Shown here piece after piece: positions 27,453-35,821 of a stretch of DNA of 64,000 nt. The stretch comes from Vreelandella sedimenti. GTDB lineage: Bacteria; Pseudomonadota; Gammaproteobacteria; Pseudomonadales; Halomonadaceae. How positions within the stretch are numbered: the stretch's first letter is position 1; the number at the start of each line of letters is the position of its first letter. The notes under the pieces were generated by a model. The model saw nothing but the letters and a program-made list of their open reading frames with translations. It searched no databases and was not told the DNA's origin. The DNA lies in the NCBI RefSeq assembly GCF_013416325.1, contig NZ_JACCGK010000001.1:1-64000 (forward strand). The letters run 5' to 3'. The position numbers were made by a program, and so were the translations under genes.

Positions 27453-28430
27453 ATGACCCCCTCTGAATTGCACAATGATGCCATCGTTATTGATGGGCTG
27501 ATCATCGCCAAATGGAACCGTGAACTGCTCGAAGACATGCGGCGCGGTGGTCTTACCGCGGCCAACTGCACTGTCTCTGTGTGGGAAGGTTTTCAGGCCA
27601 CGGTCGATAATATCGTCAAGTCCAACCAGCTGATGGCGGAGTGCAGCGACCTGGTGCGCCCGGTACGGACGACTGCTGACATCACTCGCGCAAAAGAAGA
27701 GGGCAAGACCGGCATTATCTTCGGCTTCCAGAATGCCCATGCCTTCGAGGATCAGATCGGCTATGTCGAGATCTTCAAACAGCTGGGCGTGGGTATCGTG
27801 CAGATGTGCTACAACACCCAGAATCTGGTAGGTACCGGCTGTTACGAGCGTGACGGCGGCCTGTCTGGCTTTGGCCGCGAGATTGTTGCCGAGATGAATC
27901 GGGCCGGCATCATGTGCGACCTCTCTCACGTCGGTGCCAAGACCTCCGAAGAGGTCATTCTCGAGTCCAAAAAGCCTGTCTGCTACTCCCACTGTCTGCC
28001 CTCCGGCCTTAAAGAGCATCCGCGCAACAAATCTGATCAAGAGCTGAAGTTCATTGCCGACCACGGCGGTTTTGTGGGTGTCACCATGTTTGCGCCGTTC
28101 CTCAAAAAGGGCATCGACTCAACCATCGAAGACTACTGCGAGGCGATCGAGTACGTCATGAATATCGTCGGTGAGGACGCTATCGGCATCGGTACCGATT
28201 TCACCCAAGGGCATGGTCAAGAGTTTTTCGAGTGGTTGACCCATGACAAGGGTTACGCCCGCCGCCTCACTGACTTTGGCAAGATCATCAATCCCAAAGG
28301 AATTCGCACCATTGGGGAGTTCCCCAATCTCACCGAGGCACTCCTCAAGCGCGGCTTAAGTGAGACCCAGGTGCGCAAGATCATGGGCGAGAACTGGGTG
28401 CGTGTGCTTAAGGACGTGTGGGGCGCCTGA
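27453..28430 (+). CDS. M19 dipeptidase-like protein of the betaine locus (PA5396-like)
   Basis: 325-aa TIM-barrel protein related to renal dipeptidase. The fold is clear (FGFQNAHAFEDQIG; MCDLSHVGAKTSEEV; KPVCYSHCLPSGLKEHPRN; AIGIGTDFTQGH). However, the N-terminal HxD metal pair of true M19 enzymes is replaced (VIDGLIIAKWN, L16 and I18), and the bridging Glu appears to be Gln (Q93). The distal His and Asp remain. It may therefore not be a dipeptidase. A gene of this kind heads the dgcAB operon in Pseudomonas, so it probably has a role in betaine or dimethylglycine breakdown. GGAG lies 7 nt before the ATG. Confidence 0.85.
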   Translation: MTPSELHNDAIVIDGLIIAKWNRELLEDMRRGGLTAANCTVSVWEGFQATVDNIVKSNQLMAECSDLVRPVRTTADITRAKEEGKTGIIFGFQNAHAFEDQIGYVEIFKQLGVGIVQMCYNTQNLVGTGCYERDGGLSGFGREIVAEMNRAGIMCDLSHVGAKTSEEVILESKKPVCYSHCLPSGLKEHPRNKSDQELKFIADHGGFVGVTMFAPFLKKGIDSTIEDYCEAIEYVMNIVGEDAIGIGTDFTQGHGQEFFEWLTHDKGYARRLTDFGKIINPKGIRTIGEFPNLTEALLKRGLSETQVRKIMGENWVRVLKDVWGA

Positions 28431-28462
28431 GGATACCGCCATAGCGAGGGACGGGCGCCAGA

Positions 28463-28500
28463 GGTAAAGCCGCAGTAGTGCCCTGACACGCGGCTTTACC
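28463..28500. repeat. Perfect 11-bp hairpin after the dipeptidase-like gene
   Basis: GGTAAAGCCGC (28463-28473) pairs with GCGGCTTTACC (28490-28500) across a 16-nt loop. There is no T-run, so it is not a standard terminator. It may protect or process the mRNA between the first and second genes of the operon, or form part of the neighbouring intergenic repeat. Confidence 0.6.
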
Positions 28501-28503
28501 GGC

Positions 28504-28588
28504 GATAGGCCTACGAGGGGGCGCTGTGAATCCCTCCCTGGACGCTACTTTTGCCATCCATGGCAAAAGACCCCCTCTACGGCCTATC
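28504..28588. repeat. Intergenic palindromic repeat, copy 1
   Basis: Bounded by GATAGGCC and GGCCTATC. It contains a 10-bp palindrome (CTTTTGCCAT-CC-ATGGCAAAAG, 28548-28569) and a 33-nt module at 28521-28553. That module recurs in inverse orientation at 31425-31457 with 29 of 33 matching bases. Both copies share GCCATCCATGGC. It looks like a member of a dispersed intergenic repeat family inserted in the dgc operon. Confidence 0.7.
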
Positions 28589-28659
28589 CCCGGCGCCGCT
28601 CGCCTTGCAGAACGGCTGCTTAGCTACTCCATAACAATCAAGATTTGAGGAATACAACC

Positions 28660-29205
28660 GTGACCAAACTGGCCCCCGCACTGCCCATCGAAGTAGATAG
28701 CGAGACCGGCGTATGGACGAGTGACGCCCTGCCGATGCTGTATGTGCCGCGACACTTTTTCATCAACAACCATGTGGCCGTCGAAGAGGCGCTGGGTGCC
28801 GAGAAGTATGCTGAGATTCTCTATCACGCTGGCTACAAGAGTGCTTGGCACTGGTGTGAAAAAGAGGCCGAATGCCACGGCATCGAAGGTGTGGCCGTCT
28901 TCGAACACTACATGAATCGCCTCTCCCAGCGTGGCTGGGGGCTTTTCCTCACTGAGCAGATCGATCTCGAATCGGGCACGGCTCAGGTGCGTCTCGAACA
29001 CAGCGCTTTCGTTTACCAATTGGGCAAGACCGGTAAAAAAGAGGAGTACATGTTCACCGGCTGGTTTGCCGGCGCCATGGATCAAATCCTCGCTGTCCGC
29101 GGAAGTTCACTGCGTACCGTTGCTGAGCAGACGCAGAGTGCCGCCGAGCCTGGCTGTGATGTAGGCGTCTTCGCCGTCCAGCCGCTGACCGACGCTGCCC
29201 GCTAA
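28660..29205 (+). CDS. Conserved protein of the dgcAB operon (PA5397/DUF5943-like)
   Basis: About 181 aa with GTG start at 28660 (GAGG 9 nt upstream). The sequence YVPRHFFINNHVAVEEALGAEKYAEILYHAGYKSAWHWCEKEAE and the later LFLTEQIDLESGTAQVRLEHSAFVY resemble V4R-like small-ligand domains and the hypothetical gene that precedes dgcA in Pseudomonas. No signal peptide or membrane segment is seen. It sits 23 bp before dgcA, so it is surely co-expressed. Biochemical role not known; a stabilising, sensing or assembly function for the demethylase is possible. Confidence 0.8.
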   Translation: MTKLAPALPIEVDSETGVWTSDALPMLYVPRHFFINNHVAVEEALGAEKYAEILYHAGYKSAWHWCEKEAECHGIEGVAVFEHYMNRLSQRGWGLFLTEQIDLESGTAQVRLEHSAFVYQLGKTGKKEEYMFTGWFAGAMDQILAVRGSSLRTVAEQTQSAAEPGCDVGVFAVQPLTDAAR

Positions 29206-29228
29206 CTGGGGTACGAGGAGAGACAAGC

Positions 29229-31313
29229 ATGGCATTCGACGCAATTTTCGAGCCGATCGAGATCGGCAAGCTGACCATCCGCAACCGTGTGGTCAGTACC
29301 GCTCACGCTGAGGTGCATGCCACCGACGGCGGTATGACCACTGAGCGCTACGTCAGGTACTACGAGGAGAAGGCCAAAGGTGGTTGTGGCCTATGTATTT
29401 GCGGTGGCTCATCGGTGGTGTCCATCGATAGCCCTCAGGGCTGGTGGAGCTCGGTAAACCTGTCTACTGATCGCATTATTCCGCACTTCCAGAATTTGGC
29501 CGATGCCGTGCATAAGCATGGCGGCAAGATCATGATTCAGATTACCCATATGGGGCGCCGCTCCCGCTGGGATGGTTTCGACTGGTCGACCCTGGTATCA
29601 CCCTCCGGTATCCGCGAGCCGGTGCACCGCTCGACCTGTAAGACCATTGAGGAAGAAGAGATCTGGCGTATTGTCGGCGACTTTGCCCAGGCCGCGCGCC
29701 GGGCAAAGGAAGGCGGCCTCGATGGTGTTGAGCTCTCTGCCGTGCACCAGCACCTGATCGACCAGTTCTGGAGCCCACGAGTTAATAAGCGTGAGGATGA
29801 GTGGGGCGGTAGCTTCGAGAACCGTATGCGCTTCGGTATGGAAGTGCTTAAAGCGGTGCGTGCTGAAGTGGGCGACGACTTCTGCGTCGGCATGCGCATT
29901 TGCGGCGACGAGTTCCACCCGGACGGTCTTTCTCACGACGATATGAAGCAGATCGCCGCCTACTACGATGCCACCGGTATGGTGGATTTCTTCGGCGTTA
30001 TCGGTTCTGGCTGCGACACTCACAACACCCTCGCCAACGTCATTCCTAATATGTCCTACCCGCCGGAGCCTTTCCTACACCTGGCGGCGGGGATCAAGGA
30101 AGTGGTGAACGTGCCGGTGATCCACGCCCAGAACATTAAGGATCCCAATCAGGCCCAACGTATCCTCGAAGGGGGCTATGTAGACCTGGTGGGTATGACC
30201 CGGGCACATATTGCCGACCCTCACCTGATCGCCAAGATCAAGATGGGCCAGATCGATCAGATCAAACAGTGTGTGGGCGCTAACTACTGCATCGACCGCC
30301 AATACCAGGGCCTGGACGTACTGTGCATTCAAAACGCCGCGACGTCCCGAGAGTACATGGGCCTGCCGCACATCATTGAGAAAACAGAGGGCACCAAACG
30401 CAAAGTCGTCGTGGTGGGCGGCGGCCCCGGCGGTATGGAGGCAGCACGGGTAGCCGCTGAGCGCGGTCACGATGTCACTCTGTTTGAGGCTGCTGACGCT
30501 TTGGGAGGGCAGATCACGATTGCCGCCCAAGCGCCCCAGCGCGATCAGATCGCCGGTATCACCCGCTGGTTTCAACTGGAGCTGGCGCGGCTAAAAGTCG
30601 ATCTGCGTCTGGGTACTCGTGCCGATGAGGAAACGCTGCTCGACCTGCGTCCGGATATCGTGGTGCTAGCCACCGGTGGCCAGCCCTTCCTTAGCCAGCA
30701 CCCCGAGTGGGGCTACTCGGAGAATGCCGAGGAGAGTCTGGTGGTCAGTACCTGGGATATTCTCTCAGGCAAAGTGGCGCCCGGTAAAAACGTGTTGATT
30801 TATGACGCCATCTGCGAGTTCTCCGGCGTCTCGGCGGCGGATTTTATCGCCGATAAGGGCGCCAAGGTGGAGATCGTCACCGACGATATCAAGCCCGGCG
30901 CGGCGGTGGGCGGTACCACCTTTCCCACCTACTACCGCAGCCTCTACGAGAAGGAGGTGATCATGTCCTCCGACCTGATGCTGCATAAGGTTTACCGCGA
31001 GGGCGACGGACTGGTAGCGGTACTCGAAAATGAGTACACCGGTGCTTTGGAAGAGCGCGTGGTGGATCAGGTGGTGGTCGAGAACGGCGTACGTCCTGAT
31101 GAAGCGCTTTATTACGCACTTAAAGAACAGTCCCGCAACAAGGGGCAGGTGGATCTGGAAGCGCTTTACGCTATTCAGCCGCAGCCTTGCCTGGTTGAGG
31201 AGAGAGGCGACGAAGGGGATGGCTTCCTGCTGTTCCGCCTGGGCGACTGCACGGCACCGCGTAACACCCATGCGGCCATTTACGACGCCTTGCGAATCTG
31301 CAAGGACTTTTGA
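29229..31313 (+). CDS. dgcA: Dimethylglycine demethylase subunit DgcA
   Basis: 694 aa. An N-terminal old-yellow-enzyme FMN barrel (residues 1-370) is joined to a C-terminal FAD/NAD(P)-binding region (VVVVGGGPGGMEAARVAAERGHDVTLFEA at about 395-423), the layout of trimethylamine dehydrogenase and 2,4-dienoyl-CoA reductase. With DgcB and ETF it oxidises dimethylglycine to sarcosine. Of the four iron-sulfur cysteines of TMADH only three are present: C348, C354 and C366, with Ala at 351 (CVGANYC). Strong GAGGAGAG upstream. Gene order dipeptidase-PA5397-dgcA-dgcB-etf matches Pseudomonas, which supports the name. Confidence 0.92.
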   Translation: MAFDAIFEPIEIGKLTIRNRVVSTAHAEVHATDGGMTTERYVRYYEEKAKGGCGLCICGGSSVVSIDSPQGWWSSVNLSTDRIIPHFQNLADAVHKHGGKIMIQITHMGRRSRWDGFDWSTLVSPSGIREPVHRSTCKTIEEEEIWRIVGDFAQAARRAKEGGLDGVELSAVHQHLIDQFWSPRVNKREDEWGGSFENRMRFGMEVLKAVRAEVGDDFCVGMRICGDEFHPDGLSHDDMKQIAAYYDATGMVDFFGVIGSGCDTHNTLANVIPNMSYPPEPFLHLAAGIKEVVNVPVIHAQNIKDPNQAQRILEGGYVDLVGMTRAHIADPHLIAKIKMGQIDQIKQCVGANYCIDRQYQGLDVLCIQNAATSREYMGLPHIIEKTEGTKRKVVVVGGGPGGMEAARVAAERGHDVTLFEAADALGGQITIAAQAPQRDQIAGITRWFQLELARLKVDLRLGTRADEETLLDLRPDIVVLATGGQPFLSQHPEWGYSENAEESLVVSTWDILSGKVAPGKNVLIYDAICEFSGVSAADFIADKGAKVEIVTDDIKPGAAVGGTTFPTYYRSLYEKEVIMSSDLMLHKVYREGDGLVAVLENEYTGALEERVVDQVVVENGVRPDEALYYALKEQSRNKGQVDLEALYAIQPQPCLVEERGDEGDGFLLFRLGDCTAPRNTHAAIYDALRICKDF

Positions 31314-31338
31314 CCTGAGCGAGAGCCGGGGCGCCGGG

Positions 31339-31474
31339 AGCAGACCGTAGCGAGGGTCTTTTGCCAGGGCCGGAAAATGTTCCAAACAATTCCGGCATTT
31401 CCGCCATCCATGGCGGGCAGATGTCAAAAGTAGCGCCCAGGGATGGGTTTACAGCGCCCTCGCAGAGGTCTGCT
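31339..31474. repeat. Intergenic palindromic repeat, copy 2 (inverse)
   Basis: Bounded by AGCAGACC and GGTCTGCT. It contains GCCATCCATGGC (31403-31414) and the 33-nt module at 31425-31457, in opposite orientation to copy 1. It fills the dgcA-dgcB gap, so the two copies bracket the PA5397-like gene and dgcA as inverted repeats. Confidence 0.7.
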
Positions 31475-31512
31475 GCCGGAGCAGCCCCGCCGCGAAAGAT
31501 GAGGTGAGTACC

Positions 31513-33528
31513 ATGCTCGAAACGCTCTTGCCGATACTGATTTTTACTGCCCTGGCCCTGGCAGTAATCGGCGCTCTACGCCGTATACGCCTGTGGCGTC
31601 AGGGGCGCCCCTCGCGGGTGAACCTGTTTAAGGGGTTGGTGGCCCTGCCGCGCCGCTATTTGGTGGATCTGCACCATGTAGTGGGGCGTGACAAAATGAT
31701 CTCCAACACCCACGTGGCCACCGCCGGTGGCTTTGTGGCCGCCGCCGTGCTGATGATCCTGGTGCACGGTTTGGGTATCGCCAACCCATTGCTAGGCGGG
31801 TTACTGTTACTGGCTAGCGCCTCCATGTTCGTCGGTAGCCTCTTCGTGGCGCGGCGGCGGCTTAACCCTCCTGCCCGGCTCTCCAAAGGCCCCTGGATGC
31901 GCCTGCCCAAGAGTCTGATGGCGTTTTCGATAAGCGTCTTTCTGATCACGCTGCCCACGGTAGGTCTGCTGCCCGAAGGTTTGCTTGAAGGCAGTAGTAG
32001 CTGGCTGCTGGCGCTGGTATTAGCGGGCGTCGTGGCCTGGGGGCTGGGTGAAATGTTTTTCGGCATGACCTGGGGCGGGCCCATGAAGCATGCCTTCGCC
32101 GGTGCCTTACATCTGGCCTTCCACCGCCGCGCCGAGCGCTTCTCCACGAAAAAAGGTGGCGGCCGCTCAACGGGTCTAAAGGCGCTAAACCTTGAGGATG
32201 AAGCGACGCCTCTAGGCGTGGAAAAGCCTGCCGACTTTACCTGGAACCAGTTGCTGGGCTTCGATGCCTGTGTGCAGTGTGGTCGCTGCGAGGCGGTGTG
32301 CCCGGCGTTTGCCGCCGGTCAGCCGCTCAACCCCAAGAAGCTGATCCAGGACATGGTGGTGGGTATGGCCGGGGGCAGCGATGCTGCCTATGCTGGCTCC
32401 CCGCACCCTTCACAAGGGCTTGGGGGCAAGCCGGTAGGTGAACACGCAGGCTCTCCCCATGGGCCCATTGTGGCGCTGCAGGGGAAGGCCCTGGTCGACG
32501 CCGATACGCTCTGGTCGTGCACGACCTGCCGCGCTTGCGTGGAAGAGTGCCCGATGATGATCGAGCACGTGGATGCGATCGTCGATATGCGCCGCCACCT
32601 TACCCTGGAGCGTGGCAAAACGCCCAATAAAGGCGCCGAGGTGCTCGACAATTTGATCGCCACCGACAATCCCGGCGGTTTCGATCCAGGCTCGCGGCTC
32701 AACTGGGCGGCGGATCTTAACCTACCGCTCATGGCAGATCTTAAGCAGGTCGATGTGCTGCTATGGCTAGGGGACGGCGCCTTTGATATGCGCAACCAGC
32801 GCACCTTGCGCGCACTGGTCAAAGTGCTGCGCGCCGCTGAAGTCGATTTCGCGGTATTGGGCACTGAAGAGCGCGATAGCGGCGATGTGGCGCGGCGCCT
32901 GGGCGATGAAGCGACGTTCCAATCCCTGGCGAAGCGCAATATTGCCACTCTGGCTCAGTATCGCTTCCTGCAGATCGTGACCTGCGACCCCCACAGTTTT
33001 CATGTGCTGGGCAATGAGTACGGCGAACTAGGTGGTATTTATGATGTACGCCACCACAGCACTTTTATTGCCGAACTGTTTGATGCTGGTCGCTTGACCT
33101 TTGCCCCTTGGAAAGGCGGCAGCGTCACCTATCACGACCCGTGTTACCTGGGCCGCTATAACGGTGAATACGAGGCACCACGCAACGTGCTTAAGGCGCT
33201 GGGCATTGAGGTCAAGGAGATGGAACGCTCCGGCTTCCGCTCGCGCTGCTGCGGGGGCGGGGGTGGGGCACCGATTACCGATATTCCCGGTGAACGGCGG
33301 ATTCCCGATATGCGCATGAACGATGTCAAAGAGAGCGGCGCCGAGCTGGTGGCGGTAGGCTGTCCGCAGTGTACCGCCATGCTGGAAGGCGTGGTGGATG
33401 CCAGCGCCGAAGTGCGCGATATCGCCGAACTGGTGGCCGATGCGCTGGTTGAGCGTTCCGCTGACGATGTGTCCGGCGCATCCCGCCAAACCACTGCATC
33501 GACGGCTGCTGAAGAGGTGATCTTATGA
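31513..33528 (+). CDS. dgcB: Dimethylglycine demethylase iron-sulfur subunit DgcB
   Basis: About 671 aa. It has several N-terminal membrane helices (roughly residues 3-20, 60-108, 128-185), then two 4Fe-4S motifs (CVQCGRCEAVCP and CTTCRACVEECP) and two CCG-type cysteine domains (HDPCYLG; RCCGGGGGA; GCPQC). This is the heterodisulfide-reductase-like membrane electron carrier that works with DgcA and ETF, probably passing electrons toward quinone. ATG 31513 follows GAGGTGAG. The stop overlaps the etfA start (ATGA). The gene lies about 200 bp after dgcA, the gap being filled by an intergenic repeat. Confidence 0.92.
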   Translation: MLETLLPILIFTALALAVIGALRRIRLWRQGRPSRVNLFKGLVALPRRYLVDLHHVVGRDKMISNTHVATAGGFVAAAVLMILVHGLGIANPLLGGLLLLASASMFVGSLFVARRRLNPPARLSKGPWMRLPKSLMAFSISVFLITLPTVGLLPEGLLEGSSSWLLALVLAGVVAWGLGEMFFGMTWGGPMKHAFAGALHLAFHRRAERFSTKKGGGRSTGLKALNLEDEATPLGVEKPADFTWNQLLGFDACVQCGRCEAVCPAFAAGQPLNPKKLIQDMVVGMAGGSDAAYAGSPHPSQGLGGKPVGEHAGSPHGPIVALQGKALVDADTLWSCTTCRACVEECPMMIEHVDAIVDMRRHLTLERGKTPNKGAEVLDNLIATDNPGGFDPGSRLNWAADLNLPLMADLKQVDVLLWLGDGAFDMRNQRTLRALVKVLRAAEVDFAVLGTEERDSGDVARRLGDEATFQSLAKRNIATLAQYRFLQIVTCDPHSFHVLGNEYGELGGIYDVRHHSTFIAELFDAGRLTFAPWKGGSVTYHDPCYLGRYNGEYEAPRNVLKALGIEVKEMERSGFRSRCCGGGGGAPITDIPGERRIPDMRMNDVKESGAELVAVGCPQCTAMLEGVVDASAEVRDIAELVADALVERSADDVSGASRQTTASTAAEEVIL

Positions 33529-34835
33529 GTGAGATTATTCGCCGCGATCCGCGTCGCGAGTGGATCGCCCGGAATCGTCTGCATCCTGAGCACGCCAGTG
33601 TGCTTGCCGCTCTTGGTGTAAACAGGGGCGGCGACGGTGGGGCCGTCAGCGAGTGGCTAGGCCCCAATGGTGTGGTGCGCAAGAATCCTCGTGCTATCGG
33701 CTTTATCGGCCCCAATGGCGTCAAACGGATTGATCGTAGTGGCCTCCAGCAAGGAGGGCAGTCCACCGCGACCACCACGGCGGCCCGCGATAGCCGCCGC
33801 ACGGTGACCATTGATCAACCTGCCTTCCTGGTGGTTGTGGTGCCCGACCTAACCGGTGGGCGTCTCTCCGGACATGACAAGGATCTGCTGGGCCTGGCCC
33901 GGCGTGTGGCGGATGCCGACGCCGAACAGCCCGGCGCCGTGGTGGCGATCCTGTTTGGGGAGCATAAGGGCGAGGGGGGCGGCGAGCTTAAGGAGCAGGC
34001 GCTGGGCGAAGCTGGGATCGATCGCGTCGTGCATCTTGATGATGAGTTTTACGCAGGGTTTGCTCCCGAGGCACGTCTGGCGGCTTTAAGTGCCGTCGAG
34101 CGGGAGATGACACCGCGCTTCTGGTTATTGCCGGACTCACCCCTGGGCGGAGCTGATCTGGGGCGGCGGCTTGCCTTACGCCTGGGTGAACGCGCTGCCA
34201 CCGGGGTGTGGCAGGTGGAAGCTGATAACGAGGCCCCTTTGGGTTGGCGCTGTACTGCCCGTGGCGCCGCTGGGAGCCTGGATATCCAGCGCCCTCTGCC
34301 GCGGGTTGCTCTGGCGCTGGCTGAGTGTGCCGAACCGGTGGATGAGACCCGGCATGCGGCCGAGCACCTGGCCCTGGCAGCGTCAATTCCCACCACTCTA
34401 TCGCGCATTGAAGACCTGGGGCAGGTGGCGGTGGATCCCGCCGGCGTGGCGCTGGCCGAGGCTGAGTTCATCCTCTCCGGCGGCAACGGCGTCAAGCAGT
34501 GGGACGCCTTCCACCATGCCGCGAAAGTGTTGGGCGCTACCGAAGGGGCCTCGCGTGTCGCGGTGGACGACGGCTTTATGGCCCGCGATCGTCAGGTGGG
34601 CGCGACCGGCACCTGGGTAACCGCCCGAGTTTATATGGCGGTGGGTATTTCAGGCGCTATCCAGCACCTGCAGGGCATTCAGCGCTGCGACAAGGTGGTG
34701 GCGATCAATCTCGATCCGGGGTGCGACATCATCAAGCGCGCCGATCTGGCGGTGATTGGCGACAGCACGCAAATTCTGGCCGCGTTGGTGGCCATGGTGG
34801 AACAGCAGCGGGGAGGGCAGCGCGATGCAGCCTGA
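33525..34835 (+). CDS. etfA: Electron transfer flavoprotein alpha subunit
   Basis: 436 aa, longer than housekeeping EtfA because of an N-terminal extension of about 100 residues (IRRDPRREWIARNRL). The C-terminal FAD domain is clear: RQVGATGTWVTARVYMAVGI, then SGAIQHLQGIQ and NLDPGCDIIKRADLAVIGD. It accepts electrons from DgcAB or passes them on, and is specific to the dimethylglycine demethylation operon. Translationally coupled to dgcB by a 4-bp overlap. The start of etfB lies inside its 3' end. Confidence 0.92.
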   Translation: MSEIIRRDPRREWIARNRLHPEHASVLAALGVNRGGDGGAVSEWLGPNGVVRKNPRAIGFIGPNGVKRIDRSGLQQGGQSTATTTAARDSRRTVTIDQPAFLVVVVPDLTGGRLSGHDKDLLGLARRVADADAEQPGAVVAILFGEHKGEGGGELKEQALGEAGIDRVVHLDDEFYAGFAPEARLAALSAVEREMTPRFWLLPDSPLGGADLGRRLALRLGERAATGVWQVEADNEAPLGWRCTARGAAGSLDIQRPLPRVALALAECAEPVDETRHAAEHLALAASIPTTLSRIEDLGQVAVDPAGVALAEAEFILSGGNGVKQWDAFHHAAKVLGATEGASRVAVDDGFMARDRQVGATGTWVTARVYMAVGISGAIQHLQGIQRCDKVVAINLDPGCDIIKRADLAVIGDSTQILAALVAMVEQQRGGQRDAA

Positions 34836-35667
34836 TCTACAGCAGAAGCAACAACAACAGGGGATCGATGTGGCGGTGCTGGTCTCCATAGGCCGTCACC
34901 CTACCACCGGTCGTGCGAGGCGCGCCGAACAGGATGCCCGGGGCCTGGAGCTTGCGCTGGCCATAGAGGCCGAGCTGCCGGGCACCCGGATCAGCATGCT
35001 CCACGCGGGTTCCCAGGACGATAGCAGCGAAGCAGCTCTGCGCGGCTACTTAGGTATGGCCACAGGCGTCGGCATGGGGCTCGAGTCCATGACCCTGCTC
35101 GAGCAGCCCGAGGGCAGCGACGCCATTCCGGCCCTGGCGAAACATTTAGCCGCTACCTCGCCCCAGCTAGTAATCACCGGCGCCCGGGCAGAGCGCGGTG
35201 AAGGCTCTGGGCTTTTGCCCTATGCGTTGGCAGAACATCTCGGCTGGCCATTGGTTAATAGCTTGGCGTCGGTAGAAAAGGTGGAAAACGGCGTGGTAAC
35301 GCTGCTTCAGGCGTTGCCAAGGGGCCAGCGTCGACGTCTCAAGGTGCGCTTGCCCGCCATCATCAGCGTGGATGAAGCAGCGCCGGCGGCGCGTCAGAGC
35401 GCCTTCGGCCCGGCGCGTCGAGCCACCTTTGCGATCACACCGACTACCCCTGAAGCCGACAGCGAGCTGGCCCAGTGGCATCTGGCCCCTGCACGTAAAC
35501 GGCCTAAGCGTCTGAAAATTGTCAAAGCTGCGTCGGCAAGAGATCGATTCAAGGCGGCAGCTTCCAAGTCGGAGGGTAAAGGCGGGCAGGTGCTTACCGA
35601 CGTTACCCCTGAGCAGGGCGCCGAGGCGATCTACCAGCTGCTCAAGGAAGAGGATGTGCTGCGCTGA
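34825..35667 (+). CDS. etfB: Electron transfer flavoprotein beta subunit
   Basis: About 280 aa. The EtfB fold is indicated by VAVLVSIGRHPTTGRARRAEQDARGLELAL and by LVITGARAERGEGSGLLPYALAEHLGWPLVNSL, the conserved AMP/FAD-side region. A Lys/Arg-rich linker (ARKRPKRLKIVKAASARDRF) precedes the C-terminus. Start at ATG 34825 with GGGAGGG about 7 nt upstream; overlaps the end of etfA by 11 bp. Last gene of the dgc operon. It would form the soluble electron carrier with the EtfA above. Confidence 0.9.
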   Translation: MQPDLQQKQQQQGIDVAVLVSIGRHPTTGRARRAEQDARGLELALAIEAELPGTRISMLHAGSQDDSSEAALRGYLGMATGVGMGLESMTLLEQPEGSDAIPALAKHLAATSPQLVITGARAERGEGSGLLPYALAEHLGWPLVNSLASVEKVENGVVTLLQALPRGQRRRLKVRLPAIISVDEAAPAARQSAFGPARRATFAITPTTPEADSELAQWHLAPARKRPKRLKIVKAASARDRFKAAASKSEGKGGQVLTDVTPEQGAEAIYQLLKEEDVLR

Positions 35668-35695
35668 AGTTGTTTGAACTTTAGGCTTTTAACCA

Positions 35696-35731
35696 CCGTT
35701 CAGGCCCGCCCTTTGTGACGGGCCTGAACGG
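35696..35731 (+). terminator. Terminator hairpin after the dgc-etf operon
   Basis: A perfect 13-bp stem (CCGTTCAGGCCCG/CGGGCCTGAACGG) with a 10-nt loop lies about 30 bp after etfB. A T-rich stretch (TTTTTATTGT) follows after ten bases. Confidence 0.75.
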
Positions 35732-35784
35732 TTGCTCACGTTTTTATTGTCTATTGGCCAGCAAAGCCTGGATAAACAAGCAGA

Positions 35785-35813
35785 AAACCGCCCGCTGAGT
35801 AGGCGGGCGGTTT
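35785..35813 (-). terminator. Terminator hairpin after the BCCT transporter gene
   Basis: On the minus strand an 11-bp stem (AAACCGCCCGC/GCGGGCGGTTT) ends in TTT TC T, 9 bp after the stop of the transporter gene. Together with the opposite hairpin at 35696 it separates the convergent transcripts. Confidence 0.7.
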
Positions 35814-35821
35814 AGAGGTGA

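Noticed and set aside
29598..30023. Several antisense frames within dgcA
   Set aside because: Shadows of the OYE-type gene; none has domain motifs or a ribosome site.
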